The notes under the pieces are model-generated. The model did no database searches. It had not been told where the DNA came from and saw only the letters and a list, made by a program, of their open reading frames with translations. A DNA stretch of 64,000 bases, from the NCBI GenBank assembly GCA_036250225.1, contig JAPZLL010000019.1:620001-684000 (forward strand). Reading direction: 5' to 3'. The position numbers were made by a program, and so were the translations under genes. Positions 23,029 through 34,373 of this stretch are shown one piece after another (within the stretch, counting starts at the first letter, position 1; each line of letters opens with the position of its first letter). This DNA comes from Cercophora sp. LCS_1. Lineage: Eukaryota > Ascomycota > Sordariomycetes > Sordariales > Lasiosphaeriaceae.

Positions 23029-25374
23029 ATGAAGGCCACTCCGTTGATCATCAATTGGCACACCGAAAACAGCCCGCATCCTATTTATTCCGCCCATTTC
23101 GAGCCCCATGGGAAAGGCCGACTAGCCACTGGGGCTGGCGACAACAACGTTCGTGTAGGTCGCATCGATGCCCCGACTTGCTCTGGCGGAAGCTGACATG
23201 TCGATAGCTGTGGAAGGTTGAAGAGGACGGGGAAGAGCGCAGGGTTGAGTACCTGGCGACGCTGTCGAAGCACACACAAGCTGTGAACGTAGTTCGTTGG
23301 GCTCCAAAGGGTGAGCTCCCAGAACTGTAGTGGCTGTCTTGCACACATTAACAGCTGTAGGTGAACTCCTTGCATCGGCCGGCGATGATGGCAATGTCAT
23401 CCTGTGGGTTCCTTCCGATCACCACCAACCGACGTTTGGCTCCGAAAACCTCGAGGACAAGGAAACATGGAGGGCAAAGCACATGTGTCGGTCGTTGGGA
23501 ACCGAGATCTATGACCTAGCTTGGTCGCCAGACGCGGCATTTTTCATCATCGGCAGCATGGACAACATTGCGCGAATATACAACGCGGGGACGGGGACAC
23601 TGGTGAGGCAGATTGCAGAACACAGCCACTACGTCCAGGGCGTCGCCTGGGATCCGCTGAACGAGTTCATCGCAACACAATCCTCAGACCGATCGGTGCA
23701 CATCTACTCTCTCAAGACCAAGGACGGCCAATACACCTTAGGCAACGGCCACGAGGTTCCCCCAAAGGTTGCGATCCATGCCAAGACTGACTTGCCGCCA
23801 CGACGGATTTCATCCCACAGCCCTGCACCACCAGAGCTTGGCTACCGCTCAGTCATGGCCTCGATCGATGCCGTTCCGAGTGTCTCGATGGGTTCGCCAG
23901 TGCCATCAGCACCAGGGACCCCGACTTCTATTGCCCTCCCTATGAATCCTCCGAGTGTCATCAGCCACAGCCGAAGGTCTTCTTTCTCCTCAAGACGCTC
24001 CGTCTCGCCTGCGCCCTCAATGCCTCTCCCGGCTGTCATGCCTATGGAGGCATCTCCGAAACCCCACCTCGGCGCTCTGGGTGTGAAAGGCGCTAGTCTT
24101 TACGCAAACGAGACCCTGACCTCGTTCTTCAGGCGACTTACGTTCACGCCAGACGGAAGCCTTCTTCTTACCCCGGCGGGCCAGTATCAGACTCAGCACC
24201 CCACGGAAAATGGGAAGCCCACATATGAGGTTATCAACACGGTATACATTTACACGCGAGGCGGCATCAACAAGCCGCCGATCGCACATTTACCAGGCCA
24301 TAAGAAGCCGTCGGTTGCGGTGAGGTGCTCCCCGGTGGTGTACACATTGCGACAAAGTCCACCCGTCACAAAGCACATCACGATCGATACATCGTCGTCT
24401 GAAGAGGCGATGCCATCCCTGCCGGAGCCTATTTCAAAGCCTTCGCCAGTTCCTTCGGTCATGGACCCACCACCTCCCCCTGCTTCGGCCGACAGCCAGA
24501 GCTCAGCCATGAGATCTTTGACGCTGGAAACGAGTGTTCAAGGTGCTGGGCCAAAGCCGACGTTTGCGTTGCGATACCGCATGATCTACGCCGTGGCGAC
24601 CCAAGACTCGGTTCTTTTGTATGATACGCAGCAGCACACCCCGATTTGCATAGTAAGCAATCTGCACTGCGCAACATTCACCGACCTCACTTGGTAAGTT
24701 GACCTTTTTTGGACAAGTTGAGTGACAGGCCTAATTGCTACTTCAGGTCGAGCGACGGATTGACCTTGTTGATATCGTCGTCGGACGGGTTTTGTTCGAC
24801 CTTGTCATTCTCACCGGGGGAGCTCGGTGAGGTATACAAGGGAGAGCTCGGCCCACCAAAGACGGCTTTGTCTGGAACGGCTGTTTCCTCGGCGCAGAAC
24901 ACGCCCGCTCCTACACCAACTTCGGTGTTTGCGCCGCCATCGCCGTTTCCAAATGGGGCCCATCATCGGCATCGGGACTCAGCCAGCTCACTTACGGCGC
25001 CTTCCCCGCCGCCAAGCACAGCATCTTTCGTGGCGCCACGGCCGTCGTCACCGGCACGGTCCAACTCGACGTCTTCGATAATAACGCAGTCGTCGACTAC
25101 TCCGGTGGGCGTGATCAGCAATCCACCACTCATATCTGGCCAGGTGCCTAGCATCACAGCTGCAAACTCGGGTCAGGTAACCGGCGTCCCAGTTACGACT
25201 CCACCAGAGACACCACGTGGCTCGATAGGGGGTTCGAATAACCTGAAGAGAGAAACCGAGGCAGAGACGGATGATGCTCCCAACGGACAAGCAAAGCGAA
25301 GGCGAATTGCTCCGACGCTCGTCAGCGCAGGGGATCACAGTTCCAACGGTGCAGCCGAAGAGTCCAAGGCGTAG
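23029..25374 (+). CDS. CAC2: Chromatin assembly factor 1 subunit B (Cac2/p60), WD40 protein
   Basis: Four exons: 23029-23154, 23208-23310, 23361-24693 and 24747-25374, with introns of 50-53 nt; 729 residues. WD40 repeats start at once (INWHTENSPHPIYSAHFEPH, then LATGAGDNNVRLWKV after the first splice) and continue through LLASAGDDGNVILW, FIIGSMDNIARIYN and FIATQSSDRSVHIY. The repeats are interrupted by a Ser/Pro-rich insert (~250-330) before the propeller resumes (FFRRLTFTPDGSLLLTPAG). The last repeat spans the third intron (FTDLTW/SSDGLTLLISSSDGF). The tail is Ser/Thr/Pro-rich with a basic motif (AKRRRIAP). In yeast and animals this subunit joins Cac1 and Cac3 to deposit H3-H4 on newly replicated DNA. 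Order and content match the family; length is typical for filamentous fungi. Confidence 0.93.
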
Positions 25375-26063
25375 GCCGCCGACGTCTCGGTTAGGACTGT
25401 TCGACGAGGGGCAACGTCCAAAAGTGCAAAGGCAAAGAGGGCAGGTGGCGTAGTAGCTAGGTTGGCGTAGATGTATGGACGGAACTGTGTCTTATCTTCT
25501 ATGTGATTTGTTTGTGTGGGATACGTGGCGTGGGCATTGACGGCGCTGACATGGATTTGGCAAGCGCCTGGTTTGGTCGGTTCTTTGACGGTTGGTGCAG
25601 GAGTCTGCTTTCGGGATCACAGGCACGCAAGATACGGCAGACACAGGGGTTGTCTGCTGCAGAACGTCACACAGGCGGGTAGTGAAATGTCTACTGCTGA
25701 AACAATACAGTTTTTGATGGATTGGTTATCTCGGCCGGTATCGGGTGGGATCCATGCTGGATTGGAGTGCATTCGATCTGGACTTGAACATATCGGGAAA
25801 CGATAAGGTAATGGGGGATGCTCGTGCCGCGGCTTTGAACGGCTTAAGGGGTATTTACTTCGCCGTTGCGGGGGACGGGACGGCGGTTCACCGCTGCTGG
25901 GGTGGGCAAACCTGCGGGGAAGTTGGGGATCCGTTGCCATCCCTGGGGGCCTTGATAAGCGGCCCACACCGTCTCTCCAACTCTCCAACTCTCACTTATA
26001 CCAATTCCTCATTCGCCCTCTCGCCTCACTTGCACCCCCAATTCCGAGCAATTGATTGACAAA
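25375..26063. other. Intergenic, CAC2 3' region and amidase promoter
   Basis: Nothing codes here. The last ~100 bp before 26064 are C/T-rich (CTCTCCAACTCTCCAACTCT), a common fungal core-promoter/5' UTR feature. Confidence 0.5.
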
Positions 26064-27866
26064 ATGAGTCTCCTAGTCGACTACCTCCGCCACAAGCGCG
26101 ACTGGTAATGTCTCCGTCTCCCATCCATCCCCAATTGGCATATCTATCTAACCAGCCAATCCAAGCCGCTTCAAACAAGAACAAAGAACAACCCGCATCG
26201 CCTCCCTCCCCTCAGTCTACCACGCCCCCCTCACCCCCTCGGACCACCAAACCCTCACCGCTCCCCTCACAGACCTCGTATCGGCCGTCCAAAACGGCAC
26301 CACATCCCCTCTCTCCATCCTCCACACCTACGGCAAAATCGCCCTCAAAGCCCACGCCAGAACGAACTGTCTCACCGAGATCCTCATCCCCTCAGCAGAG
26401 GAATGGCTCTCCAACGGTTCTGTCAACCTGAAAGGACCACTAGCTGGTATCCCCGTCTCCCTCAAGGACACCGTCATCGTAGGAGGCTACGACGCAACGG
26501 TGGGGTATTCATCCTTTGTTGGTAACGCCACTGTCGAAGATGGACCAATGGTGCGCTTGCTGAAAGATGCGGGTGCCGTGCCGTATGTTAAGACGAATTG
26601 TCCGATTACACTGCTCAGTTTTGAGAGTGCTAATGATGTTTGGGGCACCACGGGGAATGCGTGGAATGGGGCGTATACGAGTGGTGGGTCGACGGGGGGT
26701 GAGAGTGCGCTGTTGGCGATGGGGGGACGGATTGGAGTTGGAAGTGATGTGGCGGGGAGTGTGAGGGTGCCGGCGCATTGGGGCGGGTGTTGGAGTTTGA
26801 GGTGTGCGACGGGACGATGGCCCAAGGCGGGGATTAGGACGAGCATGCCGGGGCAGGAGGGCGTACCGAGCGTGTATAGTCCGATGGCGGGGAGTTTGGG
26901 CGATTTGAGGGGGTTTATGAGGGCTGTGGTGGGGATGGAGCCGTGGAAGTATGATGGGACTTGTCATCCTATTCCGTGGAGGGCAGGAGTGGAAAAGGAG
27001 GTTGAGGGAAAGAGCTTGAGGGTTGGCGTGCTGAGGAGTGATGGGGTTGTGGATCCCAGTCCGGCATGTGCGAGGGCGTTGGGTATGGTGGAGGAGGCGT
27101 TGAAGAGGGATGGGTGTGAGATTGTGGAGGTGAGTCCGCCGGATATGTATGAGGCGTTGAGGCTGGCTTCGTTGTTGTTGAATGCGGATGGGTGTCAGAT
27201 GTTCGAGTCGTTTAGGAGGCCGGGTGAGTGGTTGGATGAGGGAGCGCGGCAGATGAAGAGGTTGATGAGCCTCCCTGGGCCGCTAAGGTGGTTGTATTAT
27301 CTCTGGGTCAAGTATGTCAGGAGGGATGATGTTTGGGCGGGCTTGGTCAAGAACTGGAGGGCGCAGACGGCGTATGAGAACTGGCAGCTGGTCAGGGACA
27401 GGGAGGCGTACAGGACCAAGTGGTTTGAGTGGTGGAACGCGCAGAAGCTGGACGTCATGATCGCGCCGCCGAACGCGACGCCGGCTGTTCCGCACAAGGG
27501 CATGTACGATGCCGTCAGCAGCTGTGGCTACACCTTTCTCTTCAACCTGGTACGTCTTGACCTACGACCGGGAACTGTTGAGCTGACAAGATCTAGCTGG
27601 ATTACACAACAGGTGTCCTTCCCATTACCCACGTGGACGAGACGCTTGACAAGCTGCCAAAGGATTTTAACATCAAGAAGCTGAACGGCATTGCTCGGGG
27701 CGCATACAAACACTACGACGCTGAGCGCATGCATGGGCTCCCCGTGGGTGTCCAAGTGGTTGGCAGGCGTCTGGAAGAGGAAAAGGTGTTAGCTATTATG
27801 CAAAGGATTGAAGATGCGTTGGGCGATGACAAGTACGAGACATTCGATCTTCACTCTTTGGACTGA
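26064..27866 (+). CDS. Amidase-signature family hydrolase
   Basis: Three exons: 26064-26104, 26166-27549 and 27597-27866; 564 residues. The first exon encodes only 13 codons plus 2 nt (MSLLVDYLRHKRD), and the splice restores CRFKQEQRTTRIASLP, typical of fungal amidases. The catalytic Ser-cisSer-Lys triad is visible: Lys in IPVSLKDTV, the cis-Ser in TSGGSTGGESALLA, and the nucleophile in GSDVAGSVRVPAHWGG. The family hydrolyses carboxamides, and the fungal group includes acetamidase-like and fatty-acid-amide-hydrolase-like enzymes; the substrate cannot be told from sequence. The C-terminal segment after the last intron (GVLPITHVDETLDKLP, then MHGLPVGVQVVGRRLEEE) closes the fold normally. The second exon changes from C-rich to G/T-rich codon use near 26,560, but the frame stays open. 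Confidence 0.92.
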
Positions 27867-28155
27867 GTGTTTTCGACAGTGCATGGGTTTGTAATCACAC
27901 GTCGACAGGACGGGACAGGAAAGCGATGATTTGTTACGTACGAGCGATGACATGGGTCAGTCTAATGAGAACACACGGAGTCAATGGGTAGCATTGATGT
28001 AGGAGTACCTTGCGAGCGCCGACATCGGCCTCGGTCTTGATCCCCCATGTTGACGAGGTGGGTTGTCGTTTGGGTATATAAATGGCAGCCTCGTCGTGTC
28101 CAGTGAGTCCGAGACATTCACCCTCATCGTTTCCGGCCTTCACAACCTCCCAATC

Positions 28156-29127
28156 ATGGCGACTGAACAAAAAGACAACTGGTCTTCCCAGGTGGGTAAC
28201 CCTCCAACACTCACAACACCACGACTAACACCCTCAGGCCTACCAAAACTCGGCATCCTTCGTCCCCAAACTCGCAACCACAGTCATCCAATGGCTCGAT
28301 CCTCAACCAGACGATACCATCCTCGACATCGGCTGCGGCGGTACTTACCCTTACCTACCTCCCCAACCTGGCCGCTAACAATACCAAGACGGCATTATCG
28401 ACCTCCAAATCGCCCAAATCCTCTCCAAAGGCTCCGGGACCCTCCACGGCATTGACAGTTCCCAAGCCATGATCTCCGCTGCTGAAAAATCCATCCAGGT
28501 CGCCGGTCTCTCCCACAAATGCACCTTTCAAGGTATTTCCCCTCCCACACAAACCGTATCAATCCTCACCACCATCCAGTCCTTGACGCAACAACCCTCC
28601 CCTCCAATCCCACCCTCCTCCAACAATCCTGTACTAAAATCTTCTCCAACGCCGCCCTCCACTGGATCCTCCGTCCCCCTAGCACACGCGAACCCCTCTT
28701 CCACGCCATCAAACAGGCCCTCGTCCCAGGCGGTAGGTTCGTCTTCGAAATGGGCGGGCTGGGTAATATCAGCGAGATACGCGCTGCTGTTTTAAGCGCG
28801 GTAAGCAAACGGGTTGGATTGCAAAGGGCTGTTGAGCTGGAGCCGTGGTTTTTTCCTGATGAAACGTGGATGAGGGACATGTTGGATAGGGTTGGTGGGT
28901 GGGAGGTGGAGAGGCTGGAGAGGGTTTGGAGGCCTACGGATGCGGATAGGGGGGGCGTAGAGGGGTGGGTTAGGCTGATGTGTAAGGCTTTTCTGGATGG
29001 GCTGGAGGATGGGGTGAGGGAGGAGGTTTTGAGGGAGGTGGTGGACGTGCTGGAGGTTGTTTGTAGGAAGGGGGACGGGTGGATGTTTGGGTATGTTCGG
29101 TTGAGGGGGATTGTTAGACGAGTGTAA
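28156..29127 (+). CDS. Class I SAM-dependent methyltransferase
   Basis: Four exons: 28156-28191, 28238-28340, 28389-28532 and 28580-29127, with introns of 46-48 nt; 276 residues. SAM-binding motif I (TILDIGCGDG) spans the second intron, and motif II-like GTLHGIDSSQAMI follows. Motif III/IV around VLDATTLPS and IFSNAALHW, and LVPGGRFVFEMGG, match the trans-aconitate/UbiE-like methyltransferase group. The first splice gives WSSQAYQNSASFVPKLA, a common start of this group. The acceptor substrate is unknown. The gene is 289 bp after the amidase on the same strand; no pathway link is evident. The third exon ends in a highly G-rich stretch that remains in frame to a normal stop. Confidence 0.88.
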
Positions 29128-29621
29128 GCTGTGGGTGGGACACTGGGGATGGGTTGGGTGGAAGAGGTGGAGGATGGGCTGGAAGGGGTATGGAAGGGGT
29201 ATGGAAGGGGTATGGGAATGGCATGAACGATGACGGTACGTATGGGGGATGATATGGCCTAAAGTTCGTTGTTGCAGAATTTTGCTTTCTATGAAATATT
29301 TTTGTGCCACATGAGGCAACTGTGATCGGTGGTGTCACTATTAGCGGGTTGAGGAGCAACTGTTCGATCGGAGGGTGCATCGTCAGCGGGGCATGCGGGC
29401 CGGGCGCCAAGACGTGGAAACCGGGGATGACGTTGCGGGATGCGCCCAGACCAGCTCGATAAAAGATACCCGACACCGCCTGATAAGAATTTTGGCTTCC
29501 TTTGTTCACCGATAGTCCACCGAGCGCCACCGCCCACCAACGGCGGAGTTATTGTCGACAACCTGCGACCTCAGCCTGGACAGAACCGCAACCGCAGGCT
29601 ACGAGGACTCCGACCTTCAAC
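29128..29621. other. Intergenic with short tandem repeat
   Basis: Contains three head-to-tail copies of an 11-mer (GGAAGGGGTAT) at 29181-29213 just after the methyltransferase stop, then the promoter of the next gene. No coding signal seen. Confidence 0.55.
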
Positions 29622-31226
29622 ATGTCGGCCGACGACCAGGCATTCCTGGACGTGGTAAGCACGCCTTGTTGTGTCGCGTGGTGCTGTCACATGCCGTGTT
29701 CCAGCCACGGGCATTTTTCCGGCCACGGCTAACAGCAGCACAGCTTGCGTCCATCCCCAACGAGGTCAAGAAACACGGGCTCGATGTTGCCGAGTTTCTT
29801 GACAAATATGTCGACAAGCTGGCCGACGCTGCTCGGGATGCTCTTGCAGCCTCGCCCTACGTCCCCGACATGATCCGTCCGAGACCGACACCCCCGCCTC
29901 AAGTTCTCGCGGTCCCCACTTCGGCCCTGGAGAGGATTCAGAGCTGGTTTGCGCGACACAAGATCCTGACGGGCGTAGTAGTGTTGGCGACGGGAACGAT
30001 AATATATCGGGCGTACCGAAGCAATGTGTCTCTGCGAAAAACACGCAAGGCGAGGCGGGCACACAACGGTGGCAGGATGGACGTGGTCGTCATCGCAGGG
30101 TCCCCCGCTTTGCCCCTGACCAGGTCACTCGCCCTGGACCTGGAGAGGAAAGGCTTCGTCGTCTACATTGTCTGCAGTGGTCAGGATGATGAAGTCATGG
30201 TCCAGAAGCTGTCGAGACCGGACGTCAAACCGTTTGCCCTTGACATTACCAACGTGCGTCCTGACCGCTTCTTTTGTGGTCTTCATGCTGACCGTCAAAC
30301 AGCCACCAAGCGCCGGGAGCTCCATCGAGCGATTCGCCCAGTACCTCCAAGCACCACACGCCGCGATACCGAAGGGCAAAAAGTACCACATCTCGCTCAA
30401 GGCTGTCCTGCTCATCCCGTCGCTGAGCTACCAGACATCCCCCATCGCAACCATCCCGCCCTCGAGCTTTGCTGACCTCTTCAACACGCACCTCCTCCAG
30501 CCCATCCTCACCATCCAGGCCTTCCTCCCTCTCTTGACGGCGCGCCTGGCCCCGTCGGAGCAGTTCCAGCCTCCTAAGGTCCTTGTGTTTACTCCCTCCA
30601 TCATCTCCTCCATCAACCCTCCGTTCCATGCTCCCGAGGCCACCGTGTGCTCCGCACTGTCGGCATTTACCGATGTCCTGACTGGCGAGCTCCGACCCTT
30701 GCAGATTCCCGTGACACACATGCAACTGGGCACGTTCGACTTTACTGGGTTTACGCCATCGTGGAACCACAACGGTCACCCTCACCAAAGCCATGGTCTC
30801 CTTCCTGCTCCGGAGGGCTTGGACACTAACGCATGGCCTGACTCGGCTCGCCATGCCTATGGCAAGAATTATGTCAGCCAGTCGAGCTCGGCCATTAGTG
30901 CTGGCCGTATCCGCGGAATGAAGGGAAGCTCGTTGCGTGATCTCCACAACGCCGTATTTGATGTGATCGACGGGTCCAACAGGTGCCCGGTTGTCCGCAT
31001 CGGTCTTGGGGCGAACGTCTACGGATTCGTTGGCCGCTGGGTGCCACGCGGCCTGGTGGCGTGGATGATGGGCATTCGCAGGGTCGATGAGCTGGCGACA
31101 TGGCAGTCGAGCTCATACAACAGCCCGCACTCGTATGGGAGTGACAACGGCGAGGCAGCCAACGAGTCGTTTATTGCTGTGCCTCTGGAGCACGTTGGAG
31201 ATGCGCACGTGTGGAAGGAGAGATGA
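29622..31226 (+). CDS. DUF1776 family protein (SDR-like, membrane-anchored)
   Basis: Three exons: 29622-29654, 29744-30253 and 30303-31226; 488 residues. The first exon encodes 11 residues (MSADDQAFLDV) and joins to LASIPNEVKKHGLDVAEFLD. A single hydrophobic segment (ILTGVVVLATGTIIYRAY, ~105-122) is followed by a Rossmann-like start (MDVVVIAGSPALPLTRSLAL) with an altered glycine pattern, then the C-terminal part (RIGLGANVYGFVGRWVPRG). This architecture matches the fungal DUF1776 family that includes yeast YNL181W, a putative oxidoreductase related to short-chain dehydrogenases. The catalytic Tyr-x-x-x-Lys is not obvious, so activity is uncertain. The acceptor at 29743 is chosen among three AGs because only it keeps the frame. 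Confidence 0.85.
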
Positions 31227-31485
31227 GCACAGTACATGAAGAAAATGGTGTAGATATGGGCTTGCATATGGGAGGCCTGATTGCATTTGGATGGCGTTGA
31301 GCAGGATCTTCACTCTATAGATGACGACGGTACGACAGTTGATGACATGGACAATACAAGTACATTTCCGTCTCTCCGTCTCTCCATCCCTGTCCGTGGT
31401 CTGGCGACAATGACGCCCAGTCATAATTATGCCTTGTCGGAACACGCCAGTTGACAACAAAACCATTGACTTCCAACCTCCCCAT

Positions 31486-32289
31486 CTAGTGTCCCCGTCC
31501 CCTAAACCGTCCCTTCCCCCTCCACCTCCCTCTCCCCCTACCAAACCCATCCTTATGCCCATGTCCCCTCTCCTCCCCCCTATCCCGCTCCCTCTCCCGT
31601 TCCCGCTCCCTCCGTCCCTCCCTTTCCCGCTCCTCCCGTTCCCTCTCCCTCTCAGCCTCGTCCTCCTTCTTCTCCTCCCTCACCCTCGGCTTCTCCATCT
31701 CCCCATCCTTGGTCCATCTCGGATGGGCCCCCTCCTTGCACCCCTTCCCCTCCGGACAGAACCCCGCAAGATAATACACGCACAACTTCCGTCTCACATG
31801 CTTTTTATCACACCTCGGTCCCAGCGGGCAAAACCCCCTCTCGTAGTGCGGACACGGCGGTAGCCTCGATGACGGATCAATGTGTAGATACAAACACTCG
31901 TCGCCGTTGGAGCAGTATCCGTTGCGCACAAAAAAGTTGCATTCCGGCATCTTGCGGAGGTTGTATTCGTGGAGGAATTCGCATGATTCGCCTTTTTTGC
32001 AGAGACCGCGCAGCCAGTGTTTGCAGACGAGGGAGCCGAAGGAGGAGGTTGAGGTCGTCGGGTGCGTTGAGGAAGGGTGTCGATCCGGACAGTGGGATTT
32101 CAGGGGGCAGGAACCGGACGCGTAGGATTTGCAGATGGGACGGGAGGACGGGAGGGAGTGCTGGTGGGTGCGTTGGAGGAAGGGGGTGAAGGTGAAGGCG
32201 TAGGTTGTTGCGGGGGTGTGGGAGAGGAGGGTGCCGGAGAGAGATTTGGGCGTGGCCGTCCCCGCAGTTGGGGGACTGGTGGTGGACAT
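31486..32289 (-). CDS. YTH1: mRNA 3'-end-processing protein YTH1 (CPSF30), five CCCH fingers
   Basis: A single exon encoding 267 residues. Five consecutive CCCH fingers occupy residues ~52-190: CKSYASGSCPLKSHCPDRH, CKHWLRGLCKKGESCEFLH, CNFFVRNGYCSNGDECLYLH, CPHYERGFCPLGPRCDKKH, and a fifth with slightly altered spacing (CVYYLAGFCPEGKGCKEGAH). This is the Yth1/CPSF30 pattern; in yeast and animals the protein reads the AAUAAA signal and contacts Fip1 in the cleavage and polyadenylation factor. The C-terminus is a long Arg/Glu repeat (EREREREEREREGRRER) followed by Arg/Gly repeats, probably disordered. The frame is open far upstream, but the ATG before STTSPPTAG is the first with a plausible context. 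Another subunit of the same complex, PTA1, is at 48-50.5 kb. Confidence 0.95.
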   Translation of the reverse strand: MSTTSPPTAGTATPKSLSGTLLSHTPATTYAFTFTPFLQRTHQHSLPSSRPICKSYASGSCPLKSHCPDRHPSSTHPTTSTSSFGSLVCKHWLRGLCKKGESCEFLHEYNLRKMPECNFFVRNGYCSNGDECLYLHIDPSSRLPPCPHYERGFCPLGPRCDKKHVRRKLCVYYLAGFCPEGKGCKEGAHPRWTKDGEMEKPRVREEKKEDEAEREREREEREREGRRERERERERDRGEERGHGHKDGFGRGRGRWRGKGRFRGRGH

Positions 32290-32841
32290 CTTGGTTGGTG
32301 GTTTTTTTTTTTGGTTGATCGCGACGTGGATGGAGGAGATCGTAACCGGTGCTTGGTTTCGTTGGAAGAGGTTTCGTTTGTTTGTTGCAAAGATGTTGTC
32401 GGTCGTCGAAAGATTGATGTCGAGATGTGGTCTTGCGACCGCGTGGTGATGTTGAAAGGAGACGCGGCGCGGCGCGGCGCGGCGGATTGCAAATGGAGGT
32501 GAGACCAGACCGAAGGTTGTGGACTCACCGAGCGCTTTCGGTGACCCAAGGTGAGTGACCAATCGGCTCCGTGGCCAACTGCCTCGGCTCCAGCGGGAAC
32601 CCCGCGGTCGCAGCCACCCCCTGGAGCCGTGTAAGCCATCCGGGTGACATTGATTCATCGCCGTCTTTGACGGATTTGTTATTCCGAAAAACTGTGCATT
32701 ACTTTTTCTGATATCTGGCGGTTTGCTGTGGTTTACTCTTTGGGCTTGCATCGTTGTCGCATTCTGTTTACTGCATCTATCGCCATTTCAGATTGAGGGT
32801 TAGGGTCGTCATCCACAATCATATTCATATTCATATTCACC
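32290..32841. other. Divergent promoter between YTH1 and the quinone oxidoreductase
   Basis: Holds a GGCGC short repeat (32465-32484) on the YTH1 side. On the right side a telomere-like AGGGTTAGGG lies at 32796-32805, about 40 bp before the next ATG, followed by CATATT repeats immediately before the start codon. Confidence 0.55.
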
Positions 32842-33942
32842 ATGAGAGGCATCCAGCTTGCGCAGTATGTCAAGGTAAGCATCGCGGATCTCAGTCGAGA
32901 ATAGTTTCTAACTATGATAGGCGCCGCATGAGCTCAAGGTGACGGATCTCCCGGATCCCAAGCCCGGGCCGGACGAGTATCTGATTGAGGTGCACGCGGC
33001 GGCAACCAATTTCTTCGACATTCTCCAAATCCAGGGCAAGTATCAGCATCAGCCTCCATTCCCATGGGTGTCTGGCGCTGAGTTTGCCGGCGTCGTTCTG
33101 GCCACACCTTCGGGATCAAAGAACCCTAAGTTCCCTGTCGGAGCCAAGGTCTTTGGCGCCACACAGGGAGCATATGCCACCGTTTGCACAGCAAAAGAGG
33201 TTGCTATGCTTCCTGTTCCCGAAGGTTGGGGCTTCCGTGAGGCCGCTGGACTGTTCGTGACCGCGCCCACGAGCTACGGTGCCCTCGTTATTCGCGCTGG
33301 CGTCAAGGCAGGGGACTACGTCCTGGTTCATGCCGCGGCTGGAGGTGTTGGTCTCGCAGCTGTTCAAGGTTTGTCTCCTCTCACTCTTCCCTGCGGACGG
33401 TCTAATAGGTTGCAGTCGCCAAGGCGTTCGGCGCAACTGTCATCGCCACGGCCGGCACCAAGCGAAAGCTCGAGGTGGCCAAGTCGTTTGGAGCCGACCA
33501 TGTCGTCGACTACCGCGATGAAAAGTGGCCCGAGATCGTCAAGAAGTTGACGCCCAAGGGCAAGGGTGTCGATATTGTCTACGACCCCGTTGGCATGGTC
33601 GACAAGAGCACCAAGTGCACTGCCTGGAATGGGCGGATTCTTATCGTTGGCTTCGCTGCAGGTCAGATTGAAAAGGTGGCCATGAACAAGGTTCTGCTCA
33701 AAAACATCAGCCTGGTGGGGATCCACTGGGGGCAGTATGCCGTTTTTGAGAAGGAGACGGTGGTCGAAGTCTGGAAAGGAATCATGAAGTTGATCTCCGA
33801 GGGCAAGTTCAGGGGCACCGAATTTACCGACAGAGAGTTTGTCGGACTCGAGGCTGTCCCCGATGCCCTCAAGGCGCTTGGCAGCAGAGAAACATGGGGC
33901 AAGGTGGTCGTCCAGGTTCCCCAGGGCGGGAGCAAGTTGTAA
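32842..33942 (+). CDS. Zeta-crystallin-like quinone oxidoreductase with SKL peroxisomal signal
   Basis: Three exons: 32842-32874, 32921-33368 and 33416-33942; 335 residues. It is a zinc-less medium-chain dehydrogenase/reductase: N-terminal GroES-like fold (KVTDLPDPKPGPDEYLIEV, TNFFDILQIQGKY), then the NADPH-binding Rossmann motif (VLVHAAAGGVGLAAVQ, spanning the second intron, followed by VAKAFGATVIATAGT). No zinc-ligand cysteine set is seen, consistent with the quinone oxidoreductase/enoyl reductase branch. The protein ends in GGSKL, a canonical PTS1, which predicts peroxisomal import. The 5' region carries a telomere-like decamer and a second copy lies just after the stop (33953-33962). Electron acceptor unknown. 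Confidence 0.92.
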
Positions 33943-34373
33943 TACCAACAAAACCCTAACCCTGTACATCAAATCAATTTCATTGCCCCTGATCGACACG
34001 CAGCACCCCTCCAGGATGGCAAATTTCGCGCCAACACCCCACCATCCACGCTCTGGAATCATTCTCGGTGTCCGATGCAAGCTTAGCAATCAACGATTTG
34101 AGAGAGCCACTATCCCGTAACAACCCTGAGTTTTTGAGTTGTTCTAGAAAACACGACAAGAGACAACGAACCCCACGCAGCAGCATAGATAAATAGCGCG
34201 TTTATTACGTACTTTTCCACCCCTCCCTTTGCCCCTCCCAAACCGCCAAACTGTTTTCTTCGTACTTTAGACGCACCCTTAAATCCAGCACCGCTGGCCT
34301 GTCAGTAGCTGCCGCCGCTACTGCTTTCAAGTCGCAGTATTCCCCCGAGATCCAGACGATTAGCAAGCGGAGT
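33943..34373. other. Intergenic with open presequence-like frame before thioredoxin reductase
   Basis: Contains CCCTAACCCT at 33953-33962. From about 34192 to 34373 the frame of the thioredoxin reductase ATG is open but lacks an ATG, and from 34271 (after a possible acceptor, TACTTTAG) it reads RTLKSSTAGLSVAAAATAF and onward, rich in Ser, Ala, Arg and Lys with few acids, like a mitochondrial presequence. A frame from an ATG at 34014-34016 could be its first exon (donor GTAACA near 34119), but that donor is weak. Confidence 0.4.
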
